Assembly: GCA_008729055.1 (NCBI GenBank)
Contig: SDUX01000007.1
Coordinates: 4,571,409 to 4,635,408, forward strand
DNA from: Pyropia haitanensis
Lineage: Eukaryota; Rhodophyta; Bangiophyceae; Bangiales; Bangiaceae
DNA: 64,000 bases
Reading direction: 5' to 3'
Shown: positions 44,649 through 56,055 of the stretch, one piece after another
Position numbering within the stretch: the stretch's first letter is position 1
Layout of the letters: every line of letters starts with the position of its first letter
Made by a program: the position numbers and the translations under genes
Notes under the pieces: model-generated
The model's input: only the letters and a program-made list of their open reading frames with translations
What the model was told of the DNA's origin: nothing
Database searches by the model: none

Positions 44649-45675
44649 GGCGTTCGTCGACGGGGGGCGTCCCGGTAGACCCGACAATTGGCTTGGCACA
44701 GCACGAGCGGGATCAGAGTCGTGAGATGGAACAGAGCCGTAGGCGGGGCGGGCGGGGTGAGCGGAGGGGGAGGGGACAATGGTGGTAAGGAGTCACACGT
44801 ACCGGCTGTTCTGAACTACGCGCACCCTGATAAAGCGCACACCCCGTCGCAGCAGGCAGTCCAATGCGGCCACCGCCGTCCGACGCGGCCTACGTGTCCA
44901 TGGGCCAACGAGACGCTGCGTGTGGCGGCGGGCGAGGGGGGGGACAGAGCGGCTGCCGGCAGCCGCGTCGCCACAAACGCGGCGAGGAAGCCGCCCGGAT
45001 CCGTGTGGGTCGTCGACAGCCGCGGGTGGAGGCTGGCGTCGCACGGGGACCGCTCTCCAAGGATCCGCCCCCTCGGCTGAGCGCGGCGGAATCAGTTTGA
45101 GTCGGCATGGAGGGACTGCAACCCCGCCAGATTGACTCTGTGGGGGGGGTCCCCCGCGGTCCCCCCAGCTCAAGCTGTCCCCCCAGTAACTACAGCACAC
45201 TCATTCACCGTGCACCTTTTGCAAGCACCCCGGTGATCCCACCAATGACGTCATGTCGGTGACGCAGCGCAGCCGCGGCGCGGCGCGTTCCGCCACGCCG
45301 CCGCCGCGGGCGCCCGCCGCGGCGGTGATTTTCGTCGCCCCACCGCCGCGCACCCCCTGCTGCATGCCCCCGCGCACCGCTGCTCCCACCGCCGCCGCCT
45401 CTGATCCCTCACTGAACCGTCCGTTGAGCTGCGGCGGATCTCCCTGCATCGGCACGCCCATGGGACGGGCACCGGCCGCGTGACGGCGTCGGCGGTCACG
45501 TAGGCTCGACGCCTCGACCCCCTCGCGGCGGTCCCACCCAAAGCGCCATCCGGCTGGACCCGCTGGCGATAGGCGGTTCGGCCAGGAGGGAGGCAATCGC
45601 GTTCCTTGCTCGCGGCGCTGCCACCGGCCTCGTCAAAGCAGCTGGCGTGCGCAAGGGGGCCACCCCTTGCACCGC

Positions 45676-45706
<31 letters not shown>

Positions 45707-46496
45707 CCTGCCACTGCTGCTGCCGGTCAGGTGGGTGGCGGCGACGGCGGCCGGCATCCCGCACCGGCGTGGCCAGTCCAGCCGTGGCCCCACGGTCGAC
45801 GTGCCCGTGTTGACCGGTGGACTGTCAGAGGCCGCGGCGGTCTTGGCCGACCGCTCGCCCAAGAGTCTGCAGCTTGACCCGCGTCTTCTCGGCGGCCGGC
45901 TGCCGGCGGGCGGAGCCGCCGCCGCCACGGCCGGCGGCACGCTACCGGTCGGTCGGAAAGGAGCAGCGGGCCGACGACATACATAGGATTGCGAATGGTC
46001 ATCGCCACCCGCGGCGGTAGATGTTCAAAAAGGAGAGTGACAAGATTCAGCATGACGCGTAGCACCTCGAACAGAAGTGTCGTGCCGTAAACGTTACTTT
46101 TTGAACTTTCAACGGTGATGTGGCCGGTTCGAAGTTCAAACAGAGGGTCCGCAGCGGCGACGTTGCACCACAAGTGCCTCCGGCTCTTGGTCCGACGGGC
46201 ACGTCCCCTCCCCTCCCCACTCTCTCCTCGCCAGGACCGCGCCGCCGACACCCCGCCACCTGTTTGCCCCCATCGCCCCCCCATCGCGGGCACACGCTGG
46301 TCTGCCTCACCCCTCCCCCTCCTCACAACACCCTCCGCCCCGCCACTTCCTCCTGCCCACGCTTCGATCTCGCGGCTTCCCCTTCCCAACTCCCCCGGCC
46401 CTCTCCCACCTCCCGCCCCCCCCTATCGACCGCCCCGTTTTCTCTAGACTACACCACACGCCCCCCCCCCCCCCTCCCCCCCCCCTCGCTCTTCCT
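44649..46496. other. Intergenic region with unassigned short ORFs
   Basis: Overlapping short frames on both strands at 45200-45940 have moderately complex composition (for example + 45253-45483 and - 45201-45596). None contains a recognisable domain, and the two strands cannot be told apart, so I do not call a gene. A TGACGTCA palindrome lies at 45245-45252. An imperfect stem lies at 46023-46106. C-rich, pyrimidine-rich DNA at 46200-46496 is probably the promoter/5' UTR of the next gene. Confidence 0.45.
45245..45252. promoter_or_regulatory. TGACGTCA palindrome (CRE/bZIP-type site)
   Basis: A perfect 8-bp cAMP-response-element core in an intergenic region. There is no well-supported gene immediately beside it, so function is only possible. 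Confidence 0.3.
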
Positions 46497-47797
46497 ATGG
46501 ACCCGTTTGCCCGCCACGCCGCCATCGCCTCTGGCATCCCCCCCGACGCCATCGACACCCACCCCGCCTACGTCGCCGTCGCCACCGCCGCGGCGGCCAC
46601 GGCGGCCGCCCAGACCGCCGCCGCCGCCGCGGCGGTGCGCCGCGCGACGGCCGCGCGGGCGGCCGCGTGGCGGGCGCTCCTGCCCGTCGCGGCCGCGCGG
46701 GAGCTGGCGCTGGAGGGGGAGCTCGCCCCGCCCGACGCCGCGCACGTGCGGCGGGTGCTGGCCGTGGCGGCCGCGCGGGCGGCGGCGGTGGCGGCCGCCG
46801 CCGCCGCCGCCGCCGCACGCTCCGCGGCCCCTGCCACCGGCGCCGCGGGTGGCGCCGTCCACAACGGCGGGCCACCCCCCGGTGCGCCGCCGCCGCCACC
46901 ACCAGACGATGGCAAGGACGCCGCGTGCCCGCTCCCCCCGGCGGTCCCACCGCCGGCGTTGCTGTCACCCGCCGCGCTGGATGCGCTCGCAGAGGAGGTG
47001 CCGCTGGTCAGCGACGCGGCGCTGTCGCGGATTGGCGCCGCCGTCGACGCGCGGCTGCGCGCCGCGGCGGCGGCCGCCGCCGAGCTGGTGCGGGCGGTCG
47101 CCGCGGCGGACCCGGAGCTGCTGGCGCCCGGCGGGGGCGGGGGCTGCCCCGCCGACTGGGGTGCTGGTGGGGGGGAGGGGGGCGGGGGCGGCGCCGCGCT
47201 CGACGACGACGACAACCTCTTTTCCTCCTCTGATAGCGACGGCGGCAGCGCCGACGGCGACGACGACACCCCCAATGGCCGCGGCGGCGACGCCCCCCCT
47301 ATTCCGTCCCTCGCCACCGCCCTCTACCGCCTCGCCGCGACGACCACCACCGCCGCGGCGACCACCACCGCCGCCACCGCCGCCGCCGCCGCCGCCCGTG
47401 TGGCGGCCACCGCCGCCCTCACCCGCGCGGCGACGGCCGCCGCCGCGGCCGCCACCACCGCCGCCGCCACCCCCGGCGCGTTTGGCGCCGCCGCCGCCGC
47501 CGAGGCCGCCGCCCGCGCGGCGGCGACGGCGGCCAAGGCCGACGCCGTCCGCGCGGCGGTCGCGGCGGAGACGTACCCGCCCGCAACGGTCACCGCACTG
47601 CGGTGGCTGCGGGGGGAGGCGGAGCGCCGGCGGCGGGCGGCGGCGGCGGCGGCGGCGGCGGACGCGGCGCGGCTCGCCGCGTATGAGGGGGGGGGGAGGC
47701 GCTCGCGGCGGCCGCCGCCGACGCGGAGCGCCTGCGCCGGGCGGTGGCGCAGAAGCGGTGGGCGCTGGCAGAGCTGGAGCGGGAGGTCGCCACGTGA
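46497..47797 (+). CDS. HAUS4: Probable augmin subunit 4 (HAUS4/AUG4), one frame break
   Basis: Augmin recruits gamma-tubulin to existing microtubules for branching nucleation in the spindle. The ATG at 46497 gives MDPFARHAAIASGIPPDAID, and the PP.....P.Y arrangement resembles the HAUS4/AUG4 N-terminus. Ala-rich helical segments, an acidic serine patch (LDDDDNLFSSSDSDGG) and more helices follow. The C-terminus has ETYPPATVTALRWLRGEAER, then a coiled coil. After a break in the G tract 47687-47696 it ends DAERLRRAVAQKRWALAELE with TGA at 47795. Plant AUG4 proteins end in the same way: a TY...TV.AL..IR motif, about 45 residues, then a final coiled coil with a W. Total length of about 433 residues also fits. 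Identification is by pattern only; another coiled-coil protein is possible. Confidence 0.55.
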
Positions 47798-49521
47798 GGG
47801 TTGGGAGTGGGGGGGGGGGGGGGGGGGGGGGAGGGGGCGGCAGCGGGGTAAGGCGGGGGGGAGGGGGGGTGGGGGGGTGGACAGTGGTGGCGGCGACGGT
47901 CTGGGAGCGCCGGGGGGGGGGGGGGGGGGGGGGTGGGGGGCAGAGGTCGGGGCATCGCGCATGTGCCCGTGCGTGCACGTTGCCGCCGCCGCGGCCGCCG
48001 CCGCCGCCGCCGCCGCCGCCGCGGCTGCCGCCACCGCCGTGGCCGCCGCGGCCGCCCGCAACGGCGGCGGCGGCGGCCCGCCGCCCACGCAGGGCGCCGC
48101 CGCCGCCACCCAGGCGACCGCGGCGGGCGGGCGGGCGGGCGGGTGGCCGCCGCCGCCGCTGCCGGCAGCGCACCCCACGGGCGGGGGAGCGGGCGGCGGC
48201 GGCACGCATTGGCGGCGGCCTCCCCCCCCCCCTCACCGCACCTTCCCCCCCCCCCTGTCCCCCCCCCTTCCCCGCGGGTGGCGTGCCCACACGCAGAGGC
48301 GGGTGGCCACCGCCGCGGTCGGCGGGCGGGGCGGGGCGGGGCGGGGCGGGGGCGGGGGCGGCGCCGTTGGGGCCCCCGCCGGTCGGCGGCGGCGCCCCCA
48401 GGCCGCCGGCAGCGGGGACACGCGGGCGGGCGGTGAATTGGGGTGGGCGGCGGGGGGGGGATGGGGGGGGGGGGGGGGGAAGAAGGCAGCCGCTGTGACG
48501 GCATTGGGGGGAGGGGCGGGGGGGGGGGGGGGGACGCCCCCCGCCCGACGAGGCCGGCCCGAATTCGACGCGCGCCCGCGCGGCGGCGCGGCGCCACCCC
48601 ACCCCCGCCGCCGCTGTCGTCCTGGATGGTGGCCGCCGCGGCGGCGGCGGCGCCCGCGGCGCACCGCTGCTGCCGCCGCCGCCGCGGCGGCTTGCCACCG
48701 CCGCCGTGCCGTTGCGGCCGCTGCCGTCGTGCCAACGGCGGCGGGTCGCCACCGCGGGCGGCGGGCGCGCCGCTCACCCCCTCCCCCCCCCCCCCCCACC
48801 CCGCCGCCCGTCGGCACCGCCGCCGGCAGCGGCCGCCGCCGCCGCCGCCGCCGCCGCTGCCGCCGTCGGGCCGACGGGGCATGGCGGCACGGACGGTGGG
48901 GCGGGCGCGGCGGCCATGGCACGCGGCGGGTGTCCCCCGAGGGGGGCCCGCCCGCCACCCGTGGCGGCGTGCCACCGGTGGTGCCGGCGGCGGCTGCTGG
49001 GGTGGCGTGGTTGGGGGGGGGGGACGGTGGTGCCGCCGCGTGATGACATGGGGGGGGGGGGGGGGGTAGGGGGAGGGAGGGAAGGGCGCGGGGGGGGGAC
49101 ACGCGCCGTGGCCTCCCGCGCCAGTGGCGCACGCTCGCGCCGCCGCCGCCGGGTACGCCTCCCCGCCTTGACCGTTAGCCGAGGCGAGCCGCCGCCGCCG
49201 TGGGGTGTGCCACCGCCGCCCGCCGGTCGGGTGGTCCGCGGCTGGTCGTGCCGCCGCCACCGCCGTGCCGCGACGGGCGCGGACGGCGCCGCACCGCCAC
49301 GGGGTGCCAGGGTAGGACGGGTGTGCAGGGCGTCGCGGCGGCGGTGGCGGGCATAGGCGAGCCGGCCGGGCAGCCCTTTCCCCCCCCCCCTCCCACCACC
49401 ACCACCTTTGGTCCGCCTCCGTCTTCCCCTGCACACTCACCGTGCTCACCTTCCCACCCCCCCCCCCCCCCCCCCCCCCTTCACCGCCTCCCCCTTCCCC
49501 CCCTGTGCCCGCCCCGTCGCC
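47798..49521. other. G/C-tract-rich intergenic region
   Basis: Contains several G tracts (47808-47831, 47910-47931) and a GGGGC-type repeat at 48321-48360. A low-complexity Ala/Gly/Pro frame on the minus strand (about 47960-48920, starting MAAAPAPPSVPPCPVG) might be a gene but has no conserved block, so I leave it uncalled. Confidence 0.4.
48321..48360. repeat. GGGGC-type pentanucleotide repeat
   Basis: Five or more tandem ggggc units (gcggggcggggcggggcggg). It could form G-quadruplexes and is likely to vary in length. Confidence 0.85.
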
Positions 49522-50213
49522 ATGGGCGGCCCCGCCACCCGCCGCGGGACGGCCGTAGCGCTGTTTGTCGCCGCTGCCGCCGCCGCCGTCGGCGGCGTCA
49601 CGCCCGCCACGGCGCTGCCGCTGCCGCCGCTGGCGCGGGAGCTCACCGGCGGCGCCCCCCCCCCCCCCCCCCCCCCACCCCGTGTGGACGCAGCCGCCGC
49701 AGCCGACGGGCACCGCCACCGCCGCCGCCGCCGTCGCCGCCGCCGCGGCGGCCGCCGACGACGGCGGCGCCGACGGCCGCGTCGGCACCACCAGCGACGG
49801 CGGCGGCGGCGGCGGCACGGCGTCGCCGCTGTCGACGCCCCCGCCGCCACCGCGCGGGGTGCTGGTGCCGCTGACGGCGCGCGCGGTGGACGTCCCGGCG
49901 GGGCCGGCCGCCGCGAGTGGCGGCGACGGGCGGCCGGCCGCCCCGGGTGGCCGGCTGGTCGACGCCCTCCGCCGGCTGGGCCGCCCGTGGGCGCCGCCGT
50001 CAGATGGCGGCGGCGGCGGCGGCGGCGGCGGTGGCGCCACCGCCGCGGCCGGCGACGGCATCGAGGCGTTCCGGTCGCGCCTGTCAGACCCGCCCGCCGT
50101 CGTCGGCGGGGGCGGCGGCGGTGACCGCCGAGGTACCGGAAGGGGGGGGGGCGGCTGGGGTGGTCAGCACCCGCCGCCCGCCCCTTGGACCGTCCCTGCC
50201 GACGGGGTCAGCC

Positions 50214-50256
<43 letters not shown>

Positions 50257-50829
50257 CGGCGGCAGCGGCTACCCCTGGGCGTCGCGACACGCCGGCCCCC
50301 CCGCCGCCCTGACGGGACACCCTCCCGCCTCTGACAGCGTCAGCGACGGCGGGGGGACGGCGGCGGAAGCGGCAGCGGCGGCGGCAACGGGGGCACCCGC
50401 GGGCGCCCCCCCCCCCCAGGCGGCCGCCGCGCGTGCGCCCCCCCGGTCCGACGCGTGGGCCCTCCCCGCGTCGCTGCTCATCACCTCCCCCACCGCGAGC
50501 GTCGGCTGGCTGCCGCCATCAACCGTGGCGGCCGACCAAGGCAGCGGCCCGCGGCGGGCGGCGGTCCTCCCCCCAGCGCCCGCGGCCGCCGCCGTGGCGG
50601 GTGCGACCGTCGCACCCGCGACGCCGCCGCGCGCGGCGGCCACGGCCGCGACGGACGGGGAGGTGGCGGGGACGGGCGCGGCGGTGGCGCGCGGGCCGCC
50701 GCCGCGGCGGGCGCCAGCGTCGTTGCCGCTGGTGCCGCGCGTCGTGGTGCTGCCGCCCGCTGACGGCGGCGCGGTCGCGCTCACCGCCGACGCGGACCCG
50801 GCCGCGGCGGCGGCGGCGGTGACGCCGCC

Positions 50830-50860
<31 letters not shown>

Positions 50861-51808
50861 CCGTTGCCGCTGTCCATGCCGCAAGCGGCGACGCCGCGGC
50901 CGCCGACGCTCATGCCGCTGCCGCCGCCGTTGGCCGGCGGCGGCGGCGGCGGCGCGCCGCACCCCTCCCTCACCGCCGCCGCCGCCGCCGACGCGGCCAC
51001 CACCGTCGCCGCTGGCGCCGCCGACCTCCCCCGCGACAGCGCGACGTGGGCTGGGCGCGCCGCGCCGGCCGCCGCGTCCACCGCGGCGGCGCCGGCGGGC
51101 TGGGCACCGCCGCCAGTGGCTGTGGCGGCCGCCCCGCCGGCGGCCGTGGGGCCACCGTCGCTGCCCTCATTGCCATCAATGCTGGCAGCGCGCACCACCG
51201 ACGGGGCGCCGCCGGCGCCGGCGCCGGCGCCGGTACTGGCACCGGTAACCCCAGCAGTGGCGCCGGCGGCGACACCGCCCGTCGGCCCACCGATGGTTGG
51301 ACCGACGCCGTTGCCGCCGCCGCCGGCGCTGCCGCCGACCACAGCGGCCACGGGTTTGACCACCACTGGCGGCGACGCGGCGGTGCCAACGACGCCCCGG
51401 CTGCCGACGCCGCCACCGCCACCGCCACCGCCACCGCCGCCGCCGGCTGTGCCGCTGTTGCCACCACCACCGGTGGCAGCCGCCGCGGCGGCGCCAACAG
51501 CGATGGCGCCGGCGGCGTCGGCCGTGACGGGCCCGCCCGCCGCCGCACCACGGGCGGGGGCGGCCGAGGAGGCCACGACGGCCGCGGCGGCCGCCGCGGC
51601 GCGGCGGCGGCGCTTCCACCGGGGGCTCCTCCGCCGCGTTGGCCGGCGGCTGGCGGCGGCGGTCGCCGCGCTGCGTGGCGACGGCGCCGTGGGGACGGGC
51701 GCGGCGGGGGGGGCGCCGCCGCCGCCTGGGGGAGAGGGGCGGCCGCGTGGCGTGGCGAGCGCGTCGGTGCGGCAGGCGATGGTGCTGCTGGATATCGACG
51801 CGGCGTGA
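49522..51808 (+). CDS. Predicted secreted Ala/Pro-rich protein, one frame break
   Basis: I do not recognise a family. The ATG at 49522 (ccgtcgccATGG context) encodes MGGPATRRGTAVALFVAAAA followed by AVGGVTPATALP, a good signal peptide with basic n-region, hydrophobic core and an ATA-like cleavage site. The frame then enters a C tract at 49658-49679, where one base must be off to continue into the 2-kb open frame ending TGA at 51806-51808. That part is Ala/Pro/Gly/Thr-rich with Pro runs, AP repeats (around APAPAPVLAPVTPAV) and a basic C-terminal helix (RRRRFHRGLLRRVGRRLAAA). A hydroxyproline-rich wall or matrix protein is a plausible guess. Its low complexity means it could be partly artefactual. 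Confidence 0.55.
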
Positions 51809-52573
51809 GGGAGGGACTGTCGGCCGAGAGGGAGGGCGGAGGCGGTCGCTCTAGGAAACTAGGCGCGGCGCGGTGATCAAGTCGGGGATGTCTTTGAGGG
51901 CGAGTGGGGAGAGGATTTGTGAAGTGCGAGATCAGACGCATACTGTAAGTGCTTCGCTCTGTCCTGCTGTCAAAGCTACCAGTCCAAAGTGTAGATCCGT
52001 CCTCATGCTCATTACATTCCCGTGCGGGACAATGAAATTACGTACGCAGACCTTCCAGAGAAGTGGAAGCACTGCAGTCAGTCAGCTGGCGCACACTTCC
52101 CTGTGCCGCGCCAGGTGGCCCCCCACCAACTGGGCCCCGTTCCGCCTTCGCAATCCCAGGAAGAGACAGCCGCGGGGCCGCGTGGTGGACGCCCCCCCCC
52201 CCTCTCCGCTCCTTCCCGCTCTGCGCTCGGCTGCCTCGCGGGCAACGGGCCCGCCGCGTCTGCGCGCGGCGCGGCCGCCGCGCAGCCTGCCGCGGCCACC
52301 AACCCCGCCGTCTCCTCCCCCCTCCGTGCGCTTGGGCATCGCTTCCCCCTTTCCCCTCCCACGCGCCCTTCTTCCGCCGCCCCCTTCCCTGCAGTTCCCC
52401 TTTGTGGCCTGTGTTTGGCAGGTGCCACCCGACATGCACCTCCCCATAGCTCCCCGCCGGCGGCGGGCGCCGTCTCGGCACGCCGCCGCCGCGGCCGCCG
52501 CCTCTGCCGCCGTCGCCGACCCCGTCATCGGCGTGGTCGCGTCGGCGGCGCTCCCCCCCCCCCGGCGCCTGTG
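51809..52573. other. Intergenic region upstream of the RING gene
   Basis: Starts with a moderate-GC stretch (51850-52080) and continues as pyrimidine-rich sequence up to the ATG. No gene was recognised. ttccctgcag and tttggcag strings near 52385-52423 look like splice acceptors, so an upstream non-coding exon is possible. Confidence 0.45.
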
Positions 52574-53889
52574 ATGCGGCGGCTGCCGCGCGGGGGCCTC
52601 GGCGCCCTCGCCATGGCCGCGTGGCTGGTCGGCTCCTTTGCCGCGGGCGTCGCGGCGGGCGGCCGCCTCGCCGCCGTGCGGCGGCGGCGGCGGCGGCGGC
52701 GGCGGGAGCCGCTGCCGTCCCCGCCACCGCCGGGTGGCGGCGCCGCGGGGGCGGCGGCGGCGGGCGGCGGCGGCGCCGGCGGCGCCGGCGGCGTGGCTGC
52801 GGGGCGGGGCGTGGCGGGCGGCGCCGCGCCGCCGCCGCCGCCGCCGCCCTTCCCCCGCCCCCCCTCGTCGTCCCGGTCGGCGGGCGCCGGCGGCGTCAGC
52901 AGCGGCGTCAGTGGCGGCAGCGGCGCGGCGGGTGCGGCCATCCCGCCCGCCCTCGACGCGGCGCTCGAGGCGGCGCTCTCGTGCTCCATCTGCACCGCGC
53001 TCGTGACGCTCCCCCGCGTCGTCCCGTGTGGCCACACGCTCTGCTCCTCGTGCCTGCTGGGCCTGGCCGCCGCGTCGCGGCGGCCGGCGTGCCCGCTCTG
53101 CCGCGCGCCCGTGCCGCGGTCGCTCGGCGGCGCGCCGACCAACTTTATGGCCCGCGACGCGGCGGCGGCGGTCGTTGCCGCCCGCGGCGGGCCCGCCGCG
53201 ACCGTCGCGTACCAGCGGGAGGAGGTGGAGGCGCGGGAGGTGGCCGCCGCGTGTGCGGCCGCGCAGGGCGGTGTGGGTGGTGGCGGCAGCAGGGGGGGCG
53301 GGGGGGGCGCCGCGACATCGGCGGGCGGGGGGGGGGGGGGGCGTGGCCGCCGCCGCGGGCGCAATAGCGGTGAAGGCGGCGGCGGCGGCGGCGGCGACGC
53401 CGACGGCCGCCCGCGGCAGGGCGAGTGGGACTGGCTGGGCGGCCCGTGGGCGTGGCTCAAGTGGGCCGTCGTCGTCGGCGCCGAGGTCGGCGCGTTTGTG
53501 CTCAGCTGCCGGGAGCTCGCCGACAGCCTGCCGCGGGCGGTCGCCACGCAGCGGCGGGTGGAAGACGCTGCGGGGGGGGGGGGGCAGCGGCGGCGGGAGG
53601 AGGGGGAGGGGGGGGGGGTGGCGGCGGCGGCGGCGGCGGCCGCGGCGGCGGGGGGGGTGCCGCCGCCGCCGGCGGTGGCGGCGCCGACACGGACGCGGCG
53701 TCGCTGCTGGGGCGGCTGGTGGAGGACGCGGACCTGGGCGGCACGCTCGGCGGCTGGCTGATTGACGGCGTCCTCGGCACGGCGGCGGTGCTGGGGGTGG
53801 GGCCGCTGGCGCACCCGTCGCGGCGGGGGCGGGGGCGCCAGGCCGCCGCGACGGTGGCGCCGGGGGTGACGGTCAGGGGGGCGGGTTGA
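52574..53889 (+). CDS. Membrane-anchored C3HC4 RING-finger protein, one frame break
   Basis: Likely E3 ubiquitin ligase. From the ATG at 52574 (MRRLPRGGLGALAMAAWLVG) a hydrophobic segment forms a signal anchor, followed by a basic stop (RRRRRRRRR) and low-complexity sequence. The RING lies at about 52980-53102: CSICTALVTLPRVVPCGH, then LCSSC, then CPLC, giving all eight zinc ligands in C3HC4 order. A second hydrophobic stretch (WAWLKWAVVVGAEVGAFVLS) may cross or lie on the membrane. Frame breaks in the G tracts or GC repeat at 53572-53650. Past them the frame ending at 53889 gives an ordered tail (DTDAASLLGRLVEDADLGG, then GWLIDGVLGTAAVLG). Without the break, translation would end at 53761 in Arg/Trp-rich sequence, which is less credible. 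The target membrane is unknown. Confidence 0.85.
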
Positions 53890-56055
53890 CGGGGGGGCGG
53901 GCGGCGGCTGCTTGGACAGTGGGGTGTGGTGATAGCGCCGGGGGCGACGGTCACGGGGGGGGGGATGGGCGGGGGGGCCTTGACAGAGGCGTGGGCCTTG
54001 CGGGGTGTGGGGCTCGGCGTGAGAGGGGGAGGTGCTGTGCCGGCCACAACGGGGTTGGGCTCGGTGGGGGGGGAGTTGGGTGGGGCGAAGGGTGGGGGAG
54101 GGGAACGAATGGTTCCATCTTTATCGGTGGTGTCCCAGCCGGCAGTCGTTGCGTCCCGTAACTGGCTGCTGCCGTTGCTGGTCTCTCTTCTTTTCCCTTT
54201 CCCTCGATTCCGTTGCAGGCTTCTCTGTCAGTCCCACCTGGCCGCTCGCCTGCCCGACTCTCGTTGCCTTGGGCTGGCACTGACATACCCGCCGCGAGCC
54301 GTCAACCCCCGAGCCACCCGCTCAGCACCCCTCTTCACCCACACCGCACGCCCCCCCTCGTGATGCCGCCAATGCGGTTGAATGTTCCCTCCTCAACCGC
54401 GGGGTGAGCACAGAAGGTAGCGGCGGCGGCTGCGGCGGCGGTAGAACCCCCGTCGACACAGGGAGCTGGTCAGCCTCACTGCTGCACCGTGATGGCCACA
54501 GCCGCGGTCGCCGACAGTCTCGCCGGCAGCGGCAACGGCGGGCGGCGACCTCAATATATTGCCAGCGCATCGTGGCCCGCGCCCCTCGCCCGTCGACGTG
54601 CCGTACGACCGGGCTGCGGTGCTGGTGTCGCAGCAGTCCAGCCTCTCTGGCTCGCCGCCAGCATACAACCCTCAGCACGACAGCGCGGCTAGGGTGGACA
54701 GCGCCGCTCATCCGCCTCGTACGGCCTAGGCCGCGCACCCCCGCGGGCGCATCCGACCGTGGGCGCCACGGCTGCTGGGTCGTGAGCGCTGCGTTGGAAC
54801 GGTGCTGGGAAGCAGTGCTGCCGCCGGTGCTGTTGGCGGTTCGTCTCCCCACCCCTCCGCCACACTGTTGAACTGGGCCAGCTCACCATCACTGGCTCCC
54901 CCTGTCGACGGCGGAGCGGCCCATAGGCGGCGGCACCGAGCAGCACAGCAGCCAACGCCTACCCCGCCTCTTTGTTCGTGCGGTTGCAAATCCAGACACC
55001 GTCACACCATTGCCACACCCTCGGGCTGGGTCACGGGAGGTAGGGGGGACTGTATGCAGGGATCAAGAAGTGACGACGACGCCGGCCGTCTTCGAAGCAA
55101 AGGTCCGCGCGCTTCTATTCGCTCAACTCGTACGCCTCGCCCCCCCCTTCCACATTGGCTGAGCGGGGACCGGGAGGCGCGGGAGCACGGGCGTGCTGGC
55201 GCGCCCAGCCTGTCGTGACGAGGCGGGGGATAATTTTATGTGATGTGCTGGGCGGGGGGGCGCCACCCGTAGGTTACACCAAGCCGACCAATCGTCGCGA
55301 GGCGGGCGGGGGCGCGGGATGATCGCCGCCACCGTGACGCGTGGTGGCGCGGGAGAGGAGCAACGATGCCCTCTCTGCTGGCGGCCGACTGGTCTTCTTT
55401 GCGCGGAAGGCTGCACGGTGGGGGGGGGGGGGGGGTGGCGAGGGGGCTGGGGTCAGCCGCACCCGCGGGCGGATACGCGGGAGCCCACCACGTCTCCCCC
55501 TATCTGGCTGTTGGCAGATCGAAGTGGGGAGAGCGGCGATGTGGGAGTAGTTGGTACTGGAGAGGGTGCGCTGGCCATGCGACGCAGTCCTTGTTGCTTG
55601 TCCTAGCACAGAGGTGGCTGTCCACTCTTCGCAGCCAGCGCAGCACTTCGCACCGTGTACTGTGCTGGCTGCGACCTCGGAGGGGCGGAGACGGGTGGGG
55701 CAGCGGCTTGCGCAGCGTTGGCACTCCCGCTGGTGGTGCGGCTCTCGGTGGGGGCTCAGCACACGCAGCAAGTGGGGGGGGGGGATTGGAGCGGTCCATG
55801 GAGCGCTTGCCTCCGCACCCCGTTTGAGGGTAGACGACCAGGGGAGGGCTCCCACTATAAGAAGGCCAGGGGAGAGGCAGTGACGGAAAGGACTGTCGCT
55901 GCACTGTGGCGTCTCAACCGCGTTCAGCAGTGTCTGCGCTCGCCTTTGCGAATCAGCCAGAGTGGCTTGTGAGCATCCCCCCTTCCCGCTCGCAGTGTTT
56001 CCGTGTCGAGCTCTCCCGTTCTCTCCCCTTTCCTTCACGACTTCCTCACTTCGCC
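53890..56055. other. Long moderate-GC intergenic region
   Basis: Two kilobases with only short conflicting frames, no domain and no RNA gene recognised. It contains the likely subtilase promoter at its right end. A tttccctttccctcgattccgttgcag stretch near 54197 resembles a splice acceptor but has no supported exon after it. Confidence 0.5.
55856..55861 (+). promoter_or_regulatory. TATA box of the subtilase gene (candidate)
   Basis: TATAAG in the context cccactataagaaggcc, 200 bp before the start codon and followed by a pyrimidine-rich leader (55978-56055). A transcription start near 55885-55890 would be expected. Confidence 0.45.

Noticed and set aside
54322..54852. Minus-strand ORF of 176 codons in the moderate-GC intergenic region
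   Set aside because: No domain, no composition typical of coding sequence here, and no counterpart in other repeats of the window.
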